DNA from: Paragordius varius
Lineage: Eukaryota; Nematomorpha
NCBI GenBank assembly: GCA_964247055.1
Contig: OZ176052.1
Span: forward strand, 13,330,001-13,394,000
Direction: 5' to 3'
Length of the DNA stretch: 64,000 nucleotides
Below are positions 39,426 to 53,769 of this stretch, piece after piece. The translations under genes and the position numbers were made by a program. Below the pieces are notes generated by a model. That model was not told where the DNA came from. It saw only the letters and a list, made by a program, of their open reading frames with translations, and ran no database searches. The stretch's first letter is position 1; each line of letters begins with the position of its first letter.

Positions 39426-42400
39426 ATTGGTCACCGGTGAACAAAATTATTTTTTATACATTCTCTTAGTAAGACTACATCAAAATAATGAGATAGTTTG
39501 ACAAACTCTTTCATATCCGATTTTTACAACGATACTTTAAAAATTAATGTATAAAACTAGTCGCATGATTACTCAAGTTAAATTTTGTCCTTAAAAATCG
39601 GATATTGGTCACCGGTGAACAAAATAATTTTTTATACATTCTCTTAGTAAGACTACATCAAAATATAGAGATAGTTTGACAAACTCTTTCATATCCGATT
39701 TTTACAACGATACTTTAAAAATTAATGTATTAAACTAGTCGCATCAATACTCAAGTTAAACTTTGTCCTTAAAAATCGGATATTGGTCACCGGTGAACAA
39801 AATTATTTTTTATACATTCTCTTAGCAAGACTACATCAAAATATAGAGATAGTTTGACAAACTCTTTCATATCCGATTTTTACAACGATACTTTATAAAT
39901 TAATGTATAAAACTAGTCGTATCAATACTCAAGTTAAACTTTATCCTTAAAAATTGGATATTGGTCACCGGTGAACAAAATAATTTTTTATACATGATCT
40001 TAGTAAGACTACATCAAAATATAGAGATAGTTTGACAAACTCTTTCATATCCGATTTTTACAACGATACTTTAAAAATTATGGTATTAAACTAGTCGCAT
40101 CAATACTCAAATTAAACTTTGTCCTTAAAAATCGGATATTGGTCACCGGTGAACAAAATTATTTTTTATATATTCTCTTAGCAAGACTACATCAAAATAT
40201 AGAGATAGTTTGACAAACTCTTTCATATCCGATTTTCACAACGATACTTTAAAAATTAATGTATAAAACTAGTCGTATCAGTAAATCGCATCAATACTCA
40301 AGTTAAACTTTGTCCTTTAAAATCGGATATTGGTCACCGGTGAACAAAATTATTTTTTATATATTCTCTTAGCAAGACTACATCAAAATATAGAGATAGT
40401 TTGACAAACTCTTTCATATCCGATTTTCACAACGATACTTTAAAAATTAATGTATAAAACTAGTCGTATCAATAAATCGCATCAATACTCAAGTTAAACT
40501 TTATCCTTAAATATTGGATATTGGTCACCGGTGAACAAAATAATTTTTTATACATGATCTTAGTAGGACTACATATAAATATAGAGATAGTTTGGCAAAC
40601 TCTTTCATATCCGATTTTTACAACAATACTTTAAAAATTATGGTATTAAACCAGTCGCATCCATACTCAAGTTAAACTTTGTCCTTAAAAATCGGATATT
40701 GATCACCGGTGAACAAAATTATTTTTTATACATTCTTTTAGTAAGACTACATCAAAATATAGAGATAGTTTGACAAACTCTTTCATATCCGATTTTTACA
40801 ACGATACTTTAAAAATTAATGTATTAAACTAGTCGCATCAATACTCAAGTTAAACTTTGTCCTTAAAAATCGGATATTGGTCACCGGTGAACAAAATAAT
40901 TTTTTATACATTCTCTTAGCAAGACTACATCAAAATATAGAGATAGTTTGACAAACTCTTTGATATCCGATTTTCACAACGATACTTTAAAAATTAATGT
41001 ATAAAACTAGTCGTATCAATAAGTCGCATCAATACTCAAGTTAAACTTTGTCCTTAAAAATCGGATATTGGTCACCGGTGAACAAAATAATTTTTTATAC
41101 ATTCTTTTAGCAAGACTACATCAAAATATAGAGATAGTTTGACAAACTCTTTCATATCCGATTTTTACAACGATACTTTAAAAATTATGGTATTAAACTA
41201 GTCGCATCAATACTCAAATTAAACTTTGTCCTTAAAAATCGGATATTGGTCACCGGTGAACAAAATAATTTTTCTCTTAGCAAGACTACATCAAAATATA
41301 GAGATAGTTTGACAAACTCTTTGATATCCGATTTTCACAACGATACTTTAAAAATTAATGTATTAAACTAGTCGCATCAATACTCAAGTTAAACTTTGTC
41401 CTTAAAAATCGGATATTGGTCACCGGTGAACAAAATAATTTTTTATACATTCTCTTAGCAAGACTACATCAAAATATAGAGATAGTTTGACAAACTCTTT
41501 GATATCCGATTTTCACAACGATACTTTAAAAATTAATGTATAAAACTAGTCGTATCAATAAGTCGCATCAATACTCAAGTTAAACTTTGTCCTTAAAAAT
41601 CGGATATTGGTCACCGGTGAACAAAATTATTTTTTATACATTCTTTTAGTAAGACTACATCAAAATATAGAGATAGTTTGACAAACTCTTTCATATCCGA
41701 TTTTTACAACGATACTTTAAAAATTAATGTATTAAACTAGTCGCATCAATACTCAAGTTAAACTTTGTCCTTAAAAATCGGATATTGGTCACCGGTGAAC
41801 AAAATAATTTTTTATACATTCTCTTAGCAAGACTACATCAAAATATAGAGATAGTTTGACAAACTCTTTGATATCCGATTTTCACAACGATACTTTAAAA
41901 ATTAATGTATAAAACTAGTCGTATCAATAAGTCGCATCAATACTCAAGTTAAACTTTGTCCTTAAAAATCGGATATTGGTCACCGGTGAACAAAATAATT
42001 TTTTATACATTCTTTTAGCAAGACTACATCAAAATATAGAGATAGTTTGACAAACTCTTTCATATCCGATTTTTACAACGATACTTTATAAATTAATGTA
42101 TAAAACTAGTCGTATCAATACTCAAGTTAAACTTTGTCCTTAAAAATCGGATATTGATCACCGGTGAACAAAATTATTTTTTATACATTCTTTTAGTAAG
42201 ACTACATCAAAATATAGAGATAGTTTGACAAACTCTTTCATATCCGATTTTTACAACGATACTTTAAAAATTAATGTATTAAACTAGTCGCATCAATACT
42301 CAAGTTAAACTTTGTCCTTAAAAATCGGATATTGGTCACCGGTGAACAAAATAATTTTTTATACATTCTCTTAGCAAGACTACATCAAAATATAGAGATA

Positions 42401-44435
42401 GTTTGACAAACTCTTTGATATCCGATTTTCACAACGATACTTTAAAAATTAATGTATAAAACTAGTCGTATCAGTAAATCGCATCAATACTCAAGTTAAA
42501 CTTTGTCCTTTAAAATCGGATATTGGTCACCGGTGAACAAAATTATTTTTTATATATTCTCTTAGCAAGACTACATCAAAATATAGAGATAGTTTGACAA
42601 ACTCTTTCATATCCGATTTTCACAACGATACTTTAAAAATTAATGTATAAAACTAGTCGTATCAATAAATCGCATCAATACTCAAGTTAAACTTTATCCT
42701 TAAATATTGGATATTGGTCACCGGTGAACAAAATAATTTTTTATACATGATCTTAGTAGGACTACATATAAATATAGAGATAGTTTGGCAAACTCTTTCA
42801 TATCCGATTTTTACAACGATACTTTAAAAATTAATGTATTAAACTAGTCGCATCAATACTCAAATTAAACTTTGTCCTTAAAAATCGGATATTGGTCACC
42901 GGTGAACAAAATTATTTTTTATACATTCTCTTAGTAAGACTACATCAAAATATAGAGATAGTTTGACAAACTCTTTCATATCCGATTATTTCAACGATAC
43001 TTTAAAAATTAATGTATAAAACTAGTCGCATCAATACTCAAGTTAAACTTTATCCTTAAAAAATGGATATTGGTCACCGGTGAACAAAATTATTTTTTAT
43101 ACATTCTCTTAGTAAGACTATATCAAAATATAGAGATAGTTTGACAAACTCTTTCATATCCGATTTTTACAAGGATACTTTATAAATTAATGTATAAAAC
43201 TAGTCGTATAAATAAGTCGCATCAATACTCAAGTTAAACTTTGTCCTTAAAAATCGGATATTGGTCACCGGTGAACAAAATAATTTTTTATACATTCTTT
43301 TAGCAAGACTACATCAAAATATAGAGATAGTTTGACAAACTCTTTCATATCCGATTTTTACAACGATACTTTAAAAATTATGGTATTAAACTAGTCGCAT
43401 CAATACTCAAATTAAACTTTGTCCTTAAAAATCGGATATTGATCACCGGTGAACAAAATTATTTTTTATACATTCTTTTAGTAAGACTACATCAAAATAT
43501 AGAGATAGTTTGACAAACTCTTTCATATCCGATTTTTACAACGATACTTTAAAAATTAATGTATTAAACTAGTCGCATCAATACTCAAGTTAAACTTTGT
43601 CCTTAAAAATCGGATATTGGTCACCGGTGAACAAAATAATTTTTTATACATTCTCTTAGTAAGACTACATCAAAATATAGAGATAGTTTGACAAACTCTT
43701 TCATATCCGATTTTTACAACGATACTTTAAAAATTAATGTATTAAACTAGTCGCATCAATACTCAAGTTAAACTTTGTCCTTAAAAATCGGATATTGGTC
43801 ACCGGTGAACAAAATTATTTTTTATACATCCTCTTAGCAAGACTACATCAAAATATAGAGATAGTTTGACAAACTCTTTCATATCCGATTTTTACAACGA
43901 TACTTTAAAAATTAATGTTATTAAACTAGTCGCATCAATACTCAAGTTAAACTTTGTCCTTAAAAATCGGATATTGGTCACCGGTGAACAAAATTATTTT
44001 TTATACATTCTCTTCGCAAGACTACATCAAAATATAGAGATAGTTTGACAAACTCTTTCATATCCGATTTTTACAACGATACTTTAAAAATTAATGTATC
44101 AATAAGTCGCATCAATACTCAAGTTAAACTTTGTCCTTAAAAATCGGATATTGGTCACCGGTGAACAAAATAATTTTTTATACATTCTCTTAGTAAGACT
44201 ACATCAAAATATAGAGATAGTTTGACAAACTCTTTCATATCCGATTTTTACAACGATACTTTAAAAATTAAGGTGTTAAACTAGTGGCATCAATACACAA
44301 GTTAAACTTTGTCCTTAAAAATCGGATATTGGTCACCGGTGAACAAAATTATTTTTTATACATTCTCTTAGTAATTACATCAAAATATAGAGATAGTTTG
44401 ACAAACTCTTTCATATCCGATTTTTACAACGATAC
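39123..44435 (+). repeat. 5.3-kb segment, second copy
   Basis: Repeats 30607-35940. Private changes: eight bases missing near 41268 (AATAATTTTTCTCTTAG), a TTATGGTATT unit in place of a 191-bp unit near 43369-43420, GATTATTTCAACG near 42987, and CCGATTTTTAC in place of CCGGTTTTTAC near 44249. It ends near 44435, where TATAAATTAATG becomes AAAAATTACTG. Confidence 0.85.
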
Positions 44436-47400
44436 TTTAAAAATTACTGTATTAAACTAGTCGCATCAATACTCAAGTTAAACTTTGTCCTTAAAAATCG
44501 GATATTGGTCACCGGTGAAGAAAATAATTTTTTATACATTCTCTTAGCAAGACTACATCAAAATATAGAGATAGTTTGACAAACTCTTTCATATCCGATT
44601 TTTACAACGATACTTTAAAAATTAATGTATTAAACTTGTCGCATCAATACTCAAGTTAAACTTTATCCTTAAAAATTGGATATTGGTCACCGGTGAACAA
44701 AATTATTTTTTATACATTCTCTTAGTAAGACTACATCAAAATATAGAGATAGTTTGACAAACTCTTTCATATCCGATTTTTACAAGGATACTTTATAAAT
44801 TAATGTATAAAACTAGTCGTATCAATAAGTCGCATCAATACTCAAGTTAAACTTTGTCCTTAAAAATCGGATATTGGTCACCGGTGAACAAAATTATTTT
44901 TTATACATCCTCTTAGCAAGACTACATCAAAATATAGAGATAGTTTGACAAACTCTTTCATATCCGATTTTTACAACGATACTTTAAAAATTAATGTTAT
45001 TAAACTAGTCGCATCAATACTCAAGTTAAACTTTGTCCTTAAAAATCGGATATTGGTCACCGGTGAACAAAATTATTTTTTATACATTCTCTTCGCAAGA
45101 CTACATCAAAATATAGAGATAGTTTGACAAACTCTTTCATATCCGATTTTTACAACGATACTTTAAAAATTAATGTATCAATAAGTCGCATCAATACTCA
45201 AGTTAAACTTTGTCCTTAAAAATCGGATATTGGTCACCGGTGAACAAAATAATTTTTAATACATTCTCTTAGTAAGACTACATCAAAATATAGAGATAGT
45301 TTGACAAACTCTTTCATATCCGATTTTTACAACGATACTTTAAAAATTAAGGTGTTAAACTAGTGGCATCAATACACAAGTTAAACTTTGTCCTTAAAAA
45401 TCGGATATTGGTCACCGGTGAACAAAATTATTTTTTATACATTCTCTTAGTAATTACATCAAAATATAGAGATAGTTTGACAAACTCTTTCATATCCGAT
45501 TTTTACAACGATACTTTAAAAATTACTGTATTAAACTAGTCGCATCAATACTCAAGTTAAACTTTGTCCTTAAAAATCGGATATTGGTCACCGGTGAACA
45601 AAATAATTTTTTATACATTCTCTTAGCAAGACTACATCAAAATATAGAGATAGTTTGACAAACTCTTTCATATCCGATTTTTACAACGATACTTTAAAAA
45701 TTAATGTATAAAACTAGTCGTACCAATAAATCGCATCAATACTCAAGTTAAACTTTGTCCTTAAAAATCGGATATTGGTCACCGGTGAACAAAATTATTT
45801 TTTATACATTCTCTTAGTAGGACTACATCAAAATATAGAGATAGTTTGGCAAACTCTTTCATATCCGATTTTTACAACGATACTTTAAAAATTAATGTAT
45901 AAAACTCGCATCAATACTCAAGTTAAACTTTGTCCTTAAAAATCGGATATTGGTCACCGGTGAACAAAATAATTTTATACATTCTCTTAGTAAGACTACA
46001 TCAAAATATAGAGATAGTTTGACAAACTCTTTCATATCCGATTTTTACAACGATACTTTAAAAATTATGGTATTAAACTAGTCGCATCAATACTCAAATT
46101 AAACTTTGTCCTTAAAAATCGGATATTGGTCACCGGTGAACAAAATTATTTTTTATACATTCTCTTAGTAAGACTACATCAAAATATAGAGATAGTTTGA
46201 CAAACTCTTTCATATCCGATTTTTACAAGGATACTTTATAAATTAATGTATAAAACTAGTCGTATCAATAAGTCGCATCAATACTCAAGTTAAACTTTGT
46301 CCTTAAAAATCGGATATTGGTCACCGGTGAACAAAATAATTTTATACATTCTCTTAGTAAGACTACATCAAAATATAGAGATAGTTTGACAAACTCTTTC
46401 ATATCCGATTTTTACAACGATACTTTAAAAATTATGGTATTAAACTAGTCGCATCAATACTCAAATTAAACTTTGTCCTTAAAAATCGGATATTGGTCAC
46501 CGGTGAACAAAATTATTTTTTATACATTCTCTTAGTAAGACTACATCAAAATATAGAGATAGTTTGACAAACTCTTTTATATCCGATTTTTACAACGATA
46601 CTTTAAAAATTAATGTATAAAACTAGTCGCATCAATACTCAAGTTAAACTTTATCCTTAAAATTGGATATTGGTCACCGGAGAACAAAATAATTTTTTAT
46701 ACATTCTCTTAGTAAGACTACATCAAAATATAGAGATAGTTTGACAAACTCTTTCATATCCGATTTTTACAACGATACTTTAAAAATTATGGTATTAAAC
46801 TAGTCGCATCAATACTCAAATTAAACTTTGTCCTTAAAAATCGGATATTGGTCACCGGTGAACAAAATTATTTTTTATATATTCTCTTAGCAAGACTACA
46901 TCAAAATATAGAAATAGTTTGACAAACTCTTTCATATCCGATTTTTACAAGGATACTTTATAAATTAATGTATAAAACTAGTCGTATCAATAAGTCGCAT
47001 CAATACTCCAGTTAAACTTTGTCCTTAAAAATCGGATATTGGTCACCGGTGAACAAAATTATTTTTTATACATCCTCTTAGCAAGACTACATCAAAATAT
47101 AGAGATAGTTTGACAAACTCTTTCATATCCGATTTTTACAACGATACTTTAAAAATTAATGTTATTAAACTAGTCGCATCAATACTCAAGTTAAACTTTG
47201 TCCTTAAAAATCGGATATTGGTCACCGGTGAACAAAATTATTTTTTATACATTCTCTTCGCAAGACTACATCAAAATATAGAGATAGTTTGACAAACTCT
47301 TTCATATCCGATTTTTACAACGATACTTTAAAAATTAATGTATCAATAAGTCGCATCAATACTCAAGTTAAACTTTGTCCTTAAAAATCGGATATTGGTC

Positions 47401-48042
47401 ACAGGTGAACAAAATAATTTTTTATACATTCTCTTAGTAAGACTACATCAAAATATAGAGATAGTTTGACAAACTCTTTCATATCCGATTTTTACAACGA
47501 TACTTTAAAAATTAAGGTGTTAAACTAGTGGCATCAATACACAAGTTAAACTTTGTCCTTAAAAATCGGATATTGGTCACCGGTGAACAAAATTATTTTT
47601 TATACATTCTCTTAGTAATTACATCAAAATATAGAGATAGTTTGACAAACTCTTTCATATCCGATTTTTACAACGATACTTTAAAAATTACTGTATTAAA
47701 CTAGTCGCATCAATACTCAAGTTAAACTTTGTCCTTAAAAATCGGATATTGGTCACCGGTGAACAAAATAATTTTTTATACATTCTCTTAGCAAGACTAC
47801 ATCAAAATATAGAGATAGTTTGACAAACTCTTTCATATCCGATTTTTACAACGATACTTTAAAAATTATGGTATTAAACTAGTCGCATCAATACTCAAAT
47901 TAAACTTTGTCCTTAAAAATCGGATATTGGTCACCGGTGAACAAAATTATTTTTTATACATTCTCTTAGTAAGACTACATCAAAATATAGAGATAGTTTG
48001 ACAAACTCTTTCATATCCGATTTTTACAACGATACTTTAAAA
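44436..48042 (+). repeat. Mosaic stretch with re-used 179/177-bp unit pairs
   Basis: Only satellite is present. The marker series 179-bp, 177-bp, TTAAGGTGTT and TAGTAATTACATC recurs at 43868, 44947 and 47112 (spacings 1,079 and 2,165). Units with a 3-bp deletion (AAAACTCGCATC near 45903) and a 2-bp deletion (AATAATTTTATACA near 45970 and 46328) first appear here and become regular further right. A private CACCGGAGAAC lies near 46676. Confidence 0.75.
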
Positions 48043-50730
48043 ATTAATGTATAAAACTAGTCGCATCAATACTCAAGTTAAACTTTATCCTTAAAAATTG
48101 GATATTGGTCACCGGTGAACAAAATTATTTTTTATACATTCTCTTAGTAAGACTACATCAAAATATAGAGATAGTTTGACAAACTCTTTCATCGATTTTT
48201 ACAAGGATACTTTATAAATTAATGTATAAAACTAGTCGTATCAATAAGTCGCATCAATACTCAAGTTAAACTTTGTCCTTAAAAATCGGATATTGGTCAC
48301 CGGTGAACAAAATAATTTTTTATACATTCTCTTAGTAAGACTACATCAAAATATAGAGATAGTTTGACAAACTCTTTCATATCCGATTTTTGCAACGATA
48401 CTTTAAAAATTATGGTATTAAACCAGTCGCATCAATACTCAAGTTAAACTTTGTCCTTAAAAATCGGATATTGGTCACCGGTGAACAAAATTATTTTTTA
48501 TACATTCTCTTAGTAAGACTACATCAAAATATAGAGATAGTTTGACAAACTCTTTTATATCCGATTTTTACAACGATACTTTAAAAATTAATGTATAAAA
48601 CTAGTCGCATCAATACTCAAGTTAAACTTTATCCTTAAAATTGGATATTGGTCACCGGTGAACAAAATAATTTTTTATACATTCTCTTAGTAAGACTACA
48701 TCAAAATATAGAGATAGTTTGACAAACTCTTTCATATCCGATTTTTACAACGAAACTTTAAAAATTATGGTATTAAACTAGTCGCATCAATACTCAAATT
48801 AAACTTTGTCCTTAAAAATCGGATATTGGTCACCGGTGAACAAAATTATTTTTTATATATTCTCTTAGCAAGACTACATCAAAATATAGAAATAGTTTGA
48901 CAAACTCTTTCATATCCGATTTTCACAACGATACTTTAAAAATTAATGTATAAAACTAGTCGTACCAATAAATCGCATCAATACTCAAGTTAAACTTTGT
49001 CCTTAAAAATCGGATATTGGTCACCGGTGAACAAAATTATTTTTTATACATTCTCTTAGTAGGACTATCAAAATATAGAGATAGTTTGGCAAACTCTTTC
49101 ATATCTGATTTTTACAACGATACTTTAAAAATTAATGTATAAAACTCGCATCAATACTCAAGTTAAACTTTGTCCTTAAAAATCGGATATTGGTCACCGG
49201 TGAACAAAATTATTTTTTATATATTCTCTTAGCAAGACTACATCAAAATATAGAAATAGTTTGACAAACTCTTTCATATCCGATTTTTACAACGATACTT
49301 TAAAAATTATGGTATTAAACTAGTCGCATCAATACTCAAATTAAACTTTGTCCTTAAAAATCGGATATTGGTCACCGGTGAACAAAATTATTTTTTATAC
49401 ATTCTCTTAGTAAGACTACATCAAAATATAGAGATAGTTTGACAAACTCTTTCATATCCGATTTTTACAAGGATACTTTATAAATTAATGTATAAAACTA
49501 GTCGTATCAATAAGTCGCATCAATACTCAAGTTAAACTTTGTCCTTAAAAATCGGATATTGGTCACCGGTGAACAAAATAATTTTATACATTCTCTTAGT
49601 AAGACTACATCAAAATATAGAGATAGTTTGACAAACTCTTTCATATCCGATTTTTACAACGATACTTTAAAAATTATGGTATTAAACTAGTCGCATCAAT
49701 ACTCAAATTAAACTTTGTCCTTAAAAATCGGATATTGGTCACCGGTGAACAAAATTATTTTTTATACATTCTCTTAGTAAGACTACATCAAAATATAGAG
49801 ATAGTTTGACAAACTCTTCTTTATCCGATTTTTACAACGATACTTTAAAAATTAATGTATAAAACTAGTCGCATCAATACTCAAGTTAAACTTTATCCTT
49901 AAAATTGGATATTGGTCACCGGTGAACAAAATAATTTTTTATACATTCTCTTAGTAAGACTACATCAAAATATAGAGATAGTTTGACAAACTCTTTCATA
50001 TCCGATTTTTACAACGATTAAAAATTATGGTATTAAACTAGTCGCATCAATACTGAAATTAAACTTTGTCCTTAAAAATCGGATATTGGTCACCGGTGAA
50101 CAAAATTATTTTTTATATATTCTCTTAGCAAGACTACATCAAAATATAGAAATAGTTTGACAAACTCTTTCATATCCGATTTTCACAACGATACTTTAAA
50201 AATTAATGTATAAAACTCGCATCAATACTCAAGTTAAACTTTGTCCTTAAAAATCGGATATTGGTCACCGGTGAACAAAATAATTTTATACATTCTCTTA
50301 GTAAGACTACATCAAAATATAGAGATAGTTTGACAAACTCTTTCATATCCGATTTTTACAACGATACTTTAAAAATTACTGTATTAAACTAGTCGCATCA
50401 ATACTCAAGTTAAACTTTGTCCTTAAAATACGGATATTGGTCACCGGTGAACAAAATAATTTTTTATACATTCTCTTAGCAAGACTACATCAAAATATAG
50501 AGATAGTTTGACAAACTCTTTCATATCCGATTTTTACAACGATACTTTAAAAATTATGGTATTAAACTAGTCGCATCAATACTCAAATTAAACTTTGTCC
50601 TTAAAAATCGGATATTGGTCACCGGTGAACAAAATTATTTTTTATACATTCTCTTAGTAAGACTACATCAAAATATAGAGATAGTTTGACAAACTCTTTC
50701 ATATCCGATTTTTACAACGATACTTTAAAA
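48043..50730 (+). repeat. HOR copy a, 2,688 bp
   Basis: The first part matches the starts of copies b, c and d (TTTTTGCAACG at 48390, GTACCAATAAATC at 48961). The last ~1.1 kb matches the tail of copy b with offset 3,039 (ACTGAAATT at 50053/53092). Private changes are a 3-bp deletion near 48191 (TTTCATCGATTTT), a clustered change near 49817 (CTCTTCTTTATCC), and a 4-bp loss near 50019 (ACGATTAAAAATT). Confidence 0.8.
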
Positions 50731-53700
50731 ATTAATGTATAAAACTAGTCGCATCAATACTCAAGTTAAACTTTATCCTTAAAAATTGGATATTGGTCAC
50801 CGGTGAACAAAATTATTTTTTATACATTCTCTTAGTAAGACTACATCAAAATATAGAGATAGTTTGACAAACTCTTTCATATCCGATTTTTACAAGGATA
50901 CTTTATAAATTAATGTATAAAACTAGTCGTATCAATAAGTCGCATCAATACTCAAGTTAAACTTTGTCCTTAAAAATCGGATATTGGTCACCGGTGAACA
51001 AAATAATTTTTTATACATTCTCTTAGTAAGACTACATCAAAATATAGAGATAGTTTGACAAACTCTTTCATATCCGATTTTTGCAACGATACTTTAAAAA
51101 TTATGGTATTAAACCAGTCGCATCAATACTCAAGTTAAACTTTGTCCTTAAAAATCGGATATTGGTCACCGGTGAACAAAATTATTTTTTATACATTCTC
51201 TTAGTAAGACTACATCAAAATATAGAGATAGTTTGACAAACTCTTTTATATCCGATTTTTACAACGATACTTTAAAAATTAATGTATAAAACTAGTCGCA
51301 TCAATACTCAAGTTAAACTTTATCCTTAAAATTGGATATTGGTCACCGGTGAACAAAATAATTTTTTATACATTCTCTTAGTAAGACTACATCAAAATAT
51401 AGAGATAGTTTGACAAACTCTTTCATATCCGATTTTTACAACGATACTTTAAAAATTATGGTATTAAACTAGTCGCATCAATACTCAAATTAAACTTTGT
51501 CCTTAAAAATCGGATATTGGTCACCGGTGAACAAAATTATTTTTTATATATTCTCTTAGCAAGACTACATCAAAATATAGAAATAGTTTGACAAACTCTT
51601 TCATATCCGATTTTCACAACGATACTTTAAAAATTAATGTATAAAACTAGTCGTACCAATAAATCGCATCAATACTCAAGTTAAACTTTGTCCTTAAAAA
51701 TCGGATATTGGTCACCGGTGAACAAAATTATTTTTTATACATTCTCTTAGTAGGACTACATCAAAATATAGAGATAGTTTGGCAAACTCTTTCATATCCG
51801 ATTTTTACAACGATACTTTAAAAATTAATGTATAAAACTCGCATCAATACTCAAGTTAAACTTTGTCCTTAAAAATCGGATATTGGTCACCGGTGAACAA
51901 AATAATTTTATACATTCTCTTAGTAAGACTACATCAAAATATAGAGATAGTTTGACAAACTCTTTCATATCCGATTTTTACAACGATACTTTAAAAATTA
52001 ATGTGTTAAACTAGTGGCATCAATACTCAAGTTAAACTTTGTCCTTAAAAATCGGATATTGGTCACCGGTGAACAAAATAATTTTTTATACATTCTCTTA
52101 GTAAGACTACATCAAAATATAGAGATAGTTTGACAAACTCTTTCATATCCGATTTTTGCAACGATACTTTAAAAATTATGGTATTAAACCAGTCGCATCA
52201 ATACTCAAGTTAAACTTTGTCCTTAAAAATTGGATATTGGTCACCGGTGAACAAAATTATTTTTTATACATTCTCTTAGTAAGACTACATCAAAATATAG
52301 AGATAGTTTGACAAACTCTTTTATATCCGATTTTTACAACGATACTTTAAAAATTAATGTATAAAACTAGTCGCATCAATACTCAAGTTAAACTTTATCC
52401 TTAAAATTGGATATTGGTCACCGGTGAACAAAATAATTTTTTATACATTCTCTTAGTAAGACTACATCAAAATATAGAGATAGTTTGACAAACTCTTTCA
52501 TATCCGATTTTTACAACGATACTTTAAAAATTATGGTATTAAACTAGTCGCATCAATACTCAAATTAAACTTTGTCCTTAAAAATCGGATATTGGTCACC
52601 GGTGAACAAAATTATTTTTTATACATTCTCTTAGTAAGACTACATCAAAATATAGAGATAGTTTGACAAACTCTTTCATATCCGATTTTTACAACGATAC
52701 TTTAAAAATTATGGTATTAAACTAGTCGCATCAATACTCAAATTAAACTTTGTCCTTAAAAATCGGATATTGGTCACCCGTGAACAAAATTATTTTTTAT
52801 ACATTCTCTTAGTAAGACTACATCAAAATATAGAGATAGTTTGACAAACTCTTTTATATCCGATTTTTACAACGATACTTTAAAAATTAATGTATAAAAC
52901 TAGTCGCATCAATACTCAAGTTAAACTTTATCCTTAAAATTGGATATTGGTCACCGGTGAACAAAATAATTTTTTATACATTCTCTTAGTAAGACTACAT
53001 CAAAATATAGAGATAGTTTGACAAACTCTTTCATATCCGATTTTTACAACGATACTTTAAAAATTATGGTATTAAACTAGTCGCATCAATACTGAAATTA
53101 AACTTTGTCCTTAAAAATCGGATATTGGTCACCGGTGAACAAAATTATTTTTTATATATTCTCTTAGCAAGACTACATCAAAATATAGAAATAGTTTGAC
53201 AAACTCTTTCATATCCGATTTTCACAACGATACTTTAAAAATTAATGTATAAAACTCGCATCAATACTCAAGTTAAACTTTGTCCTTAAAAATCGGATAT
53301 TGGTCACCGGTGAACAAAATAATTTTATACATTCTCTTAGTAAGACTACATCAAAATATAGAGATAGTTTGACAAACTCTTTCATATCCGATTTTTACAA
53401 CGATACTTTAAAAATTACTGTATTAAACTAGTCGCATCAATACTCAAGTTAAACTTTGTCCTTAAAATACGGATATTGGTCACCGGTGAACAAAATAATT
53501 TTTTATACATTCTCTTAGCAAGACTACATCAAAATATAGAGATAGTTTGACAAACTCTTTCATATCCGATTTTTACAACGATACTTTAAAAATTATGGTA
53601 TTAAACTAGTCGCATCAATACTCAAATTAAACTTTGTCCTTAAAAATCGGATATTGGTCACCGGTGAACAAAATTATTTTTTATACATTCTCTTAGTAAG

Positions 53701-53769
53701 ACTACATCAAAATATAGAGATAGTTTGACAAACTCTTTCATATCCGATTTTTACAACGATACTTTAAAA
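50731..53769 (+). repeat. HOR copy b, 3,039 bp
   Basis: The front (to ~52080) matches copies c and d. The middle repeats its own front with a 1,075-bp offset (TTGCAAC at 51081 and 52156). The tail matches copy a, including AAAATACGGATATTGG at 50428 and 53467. It is therefore built from modules shared with both neighbours. Confidence 0.8.
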
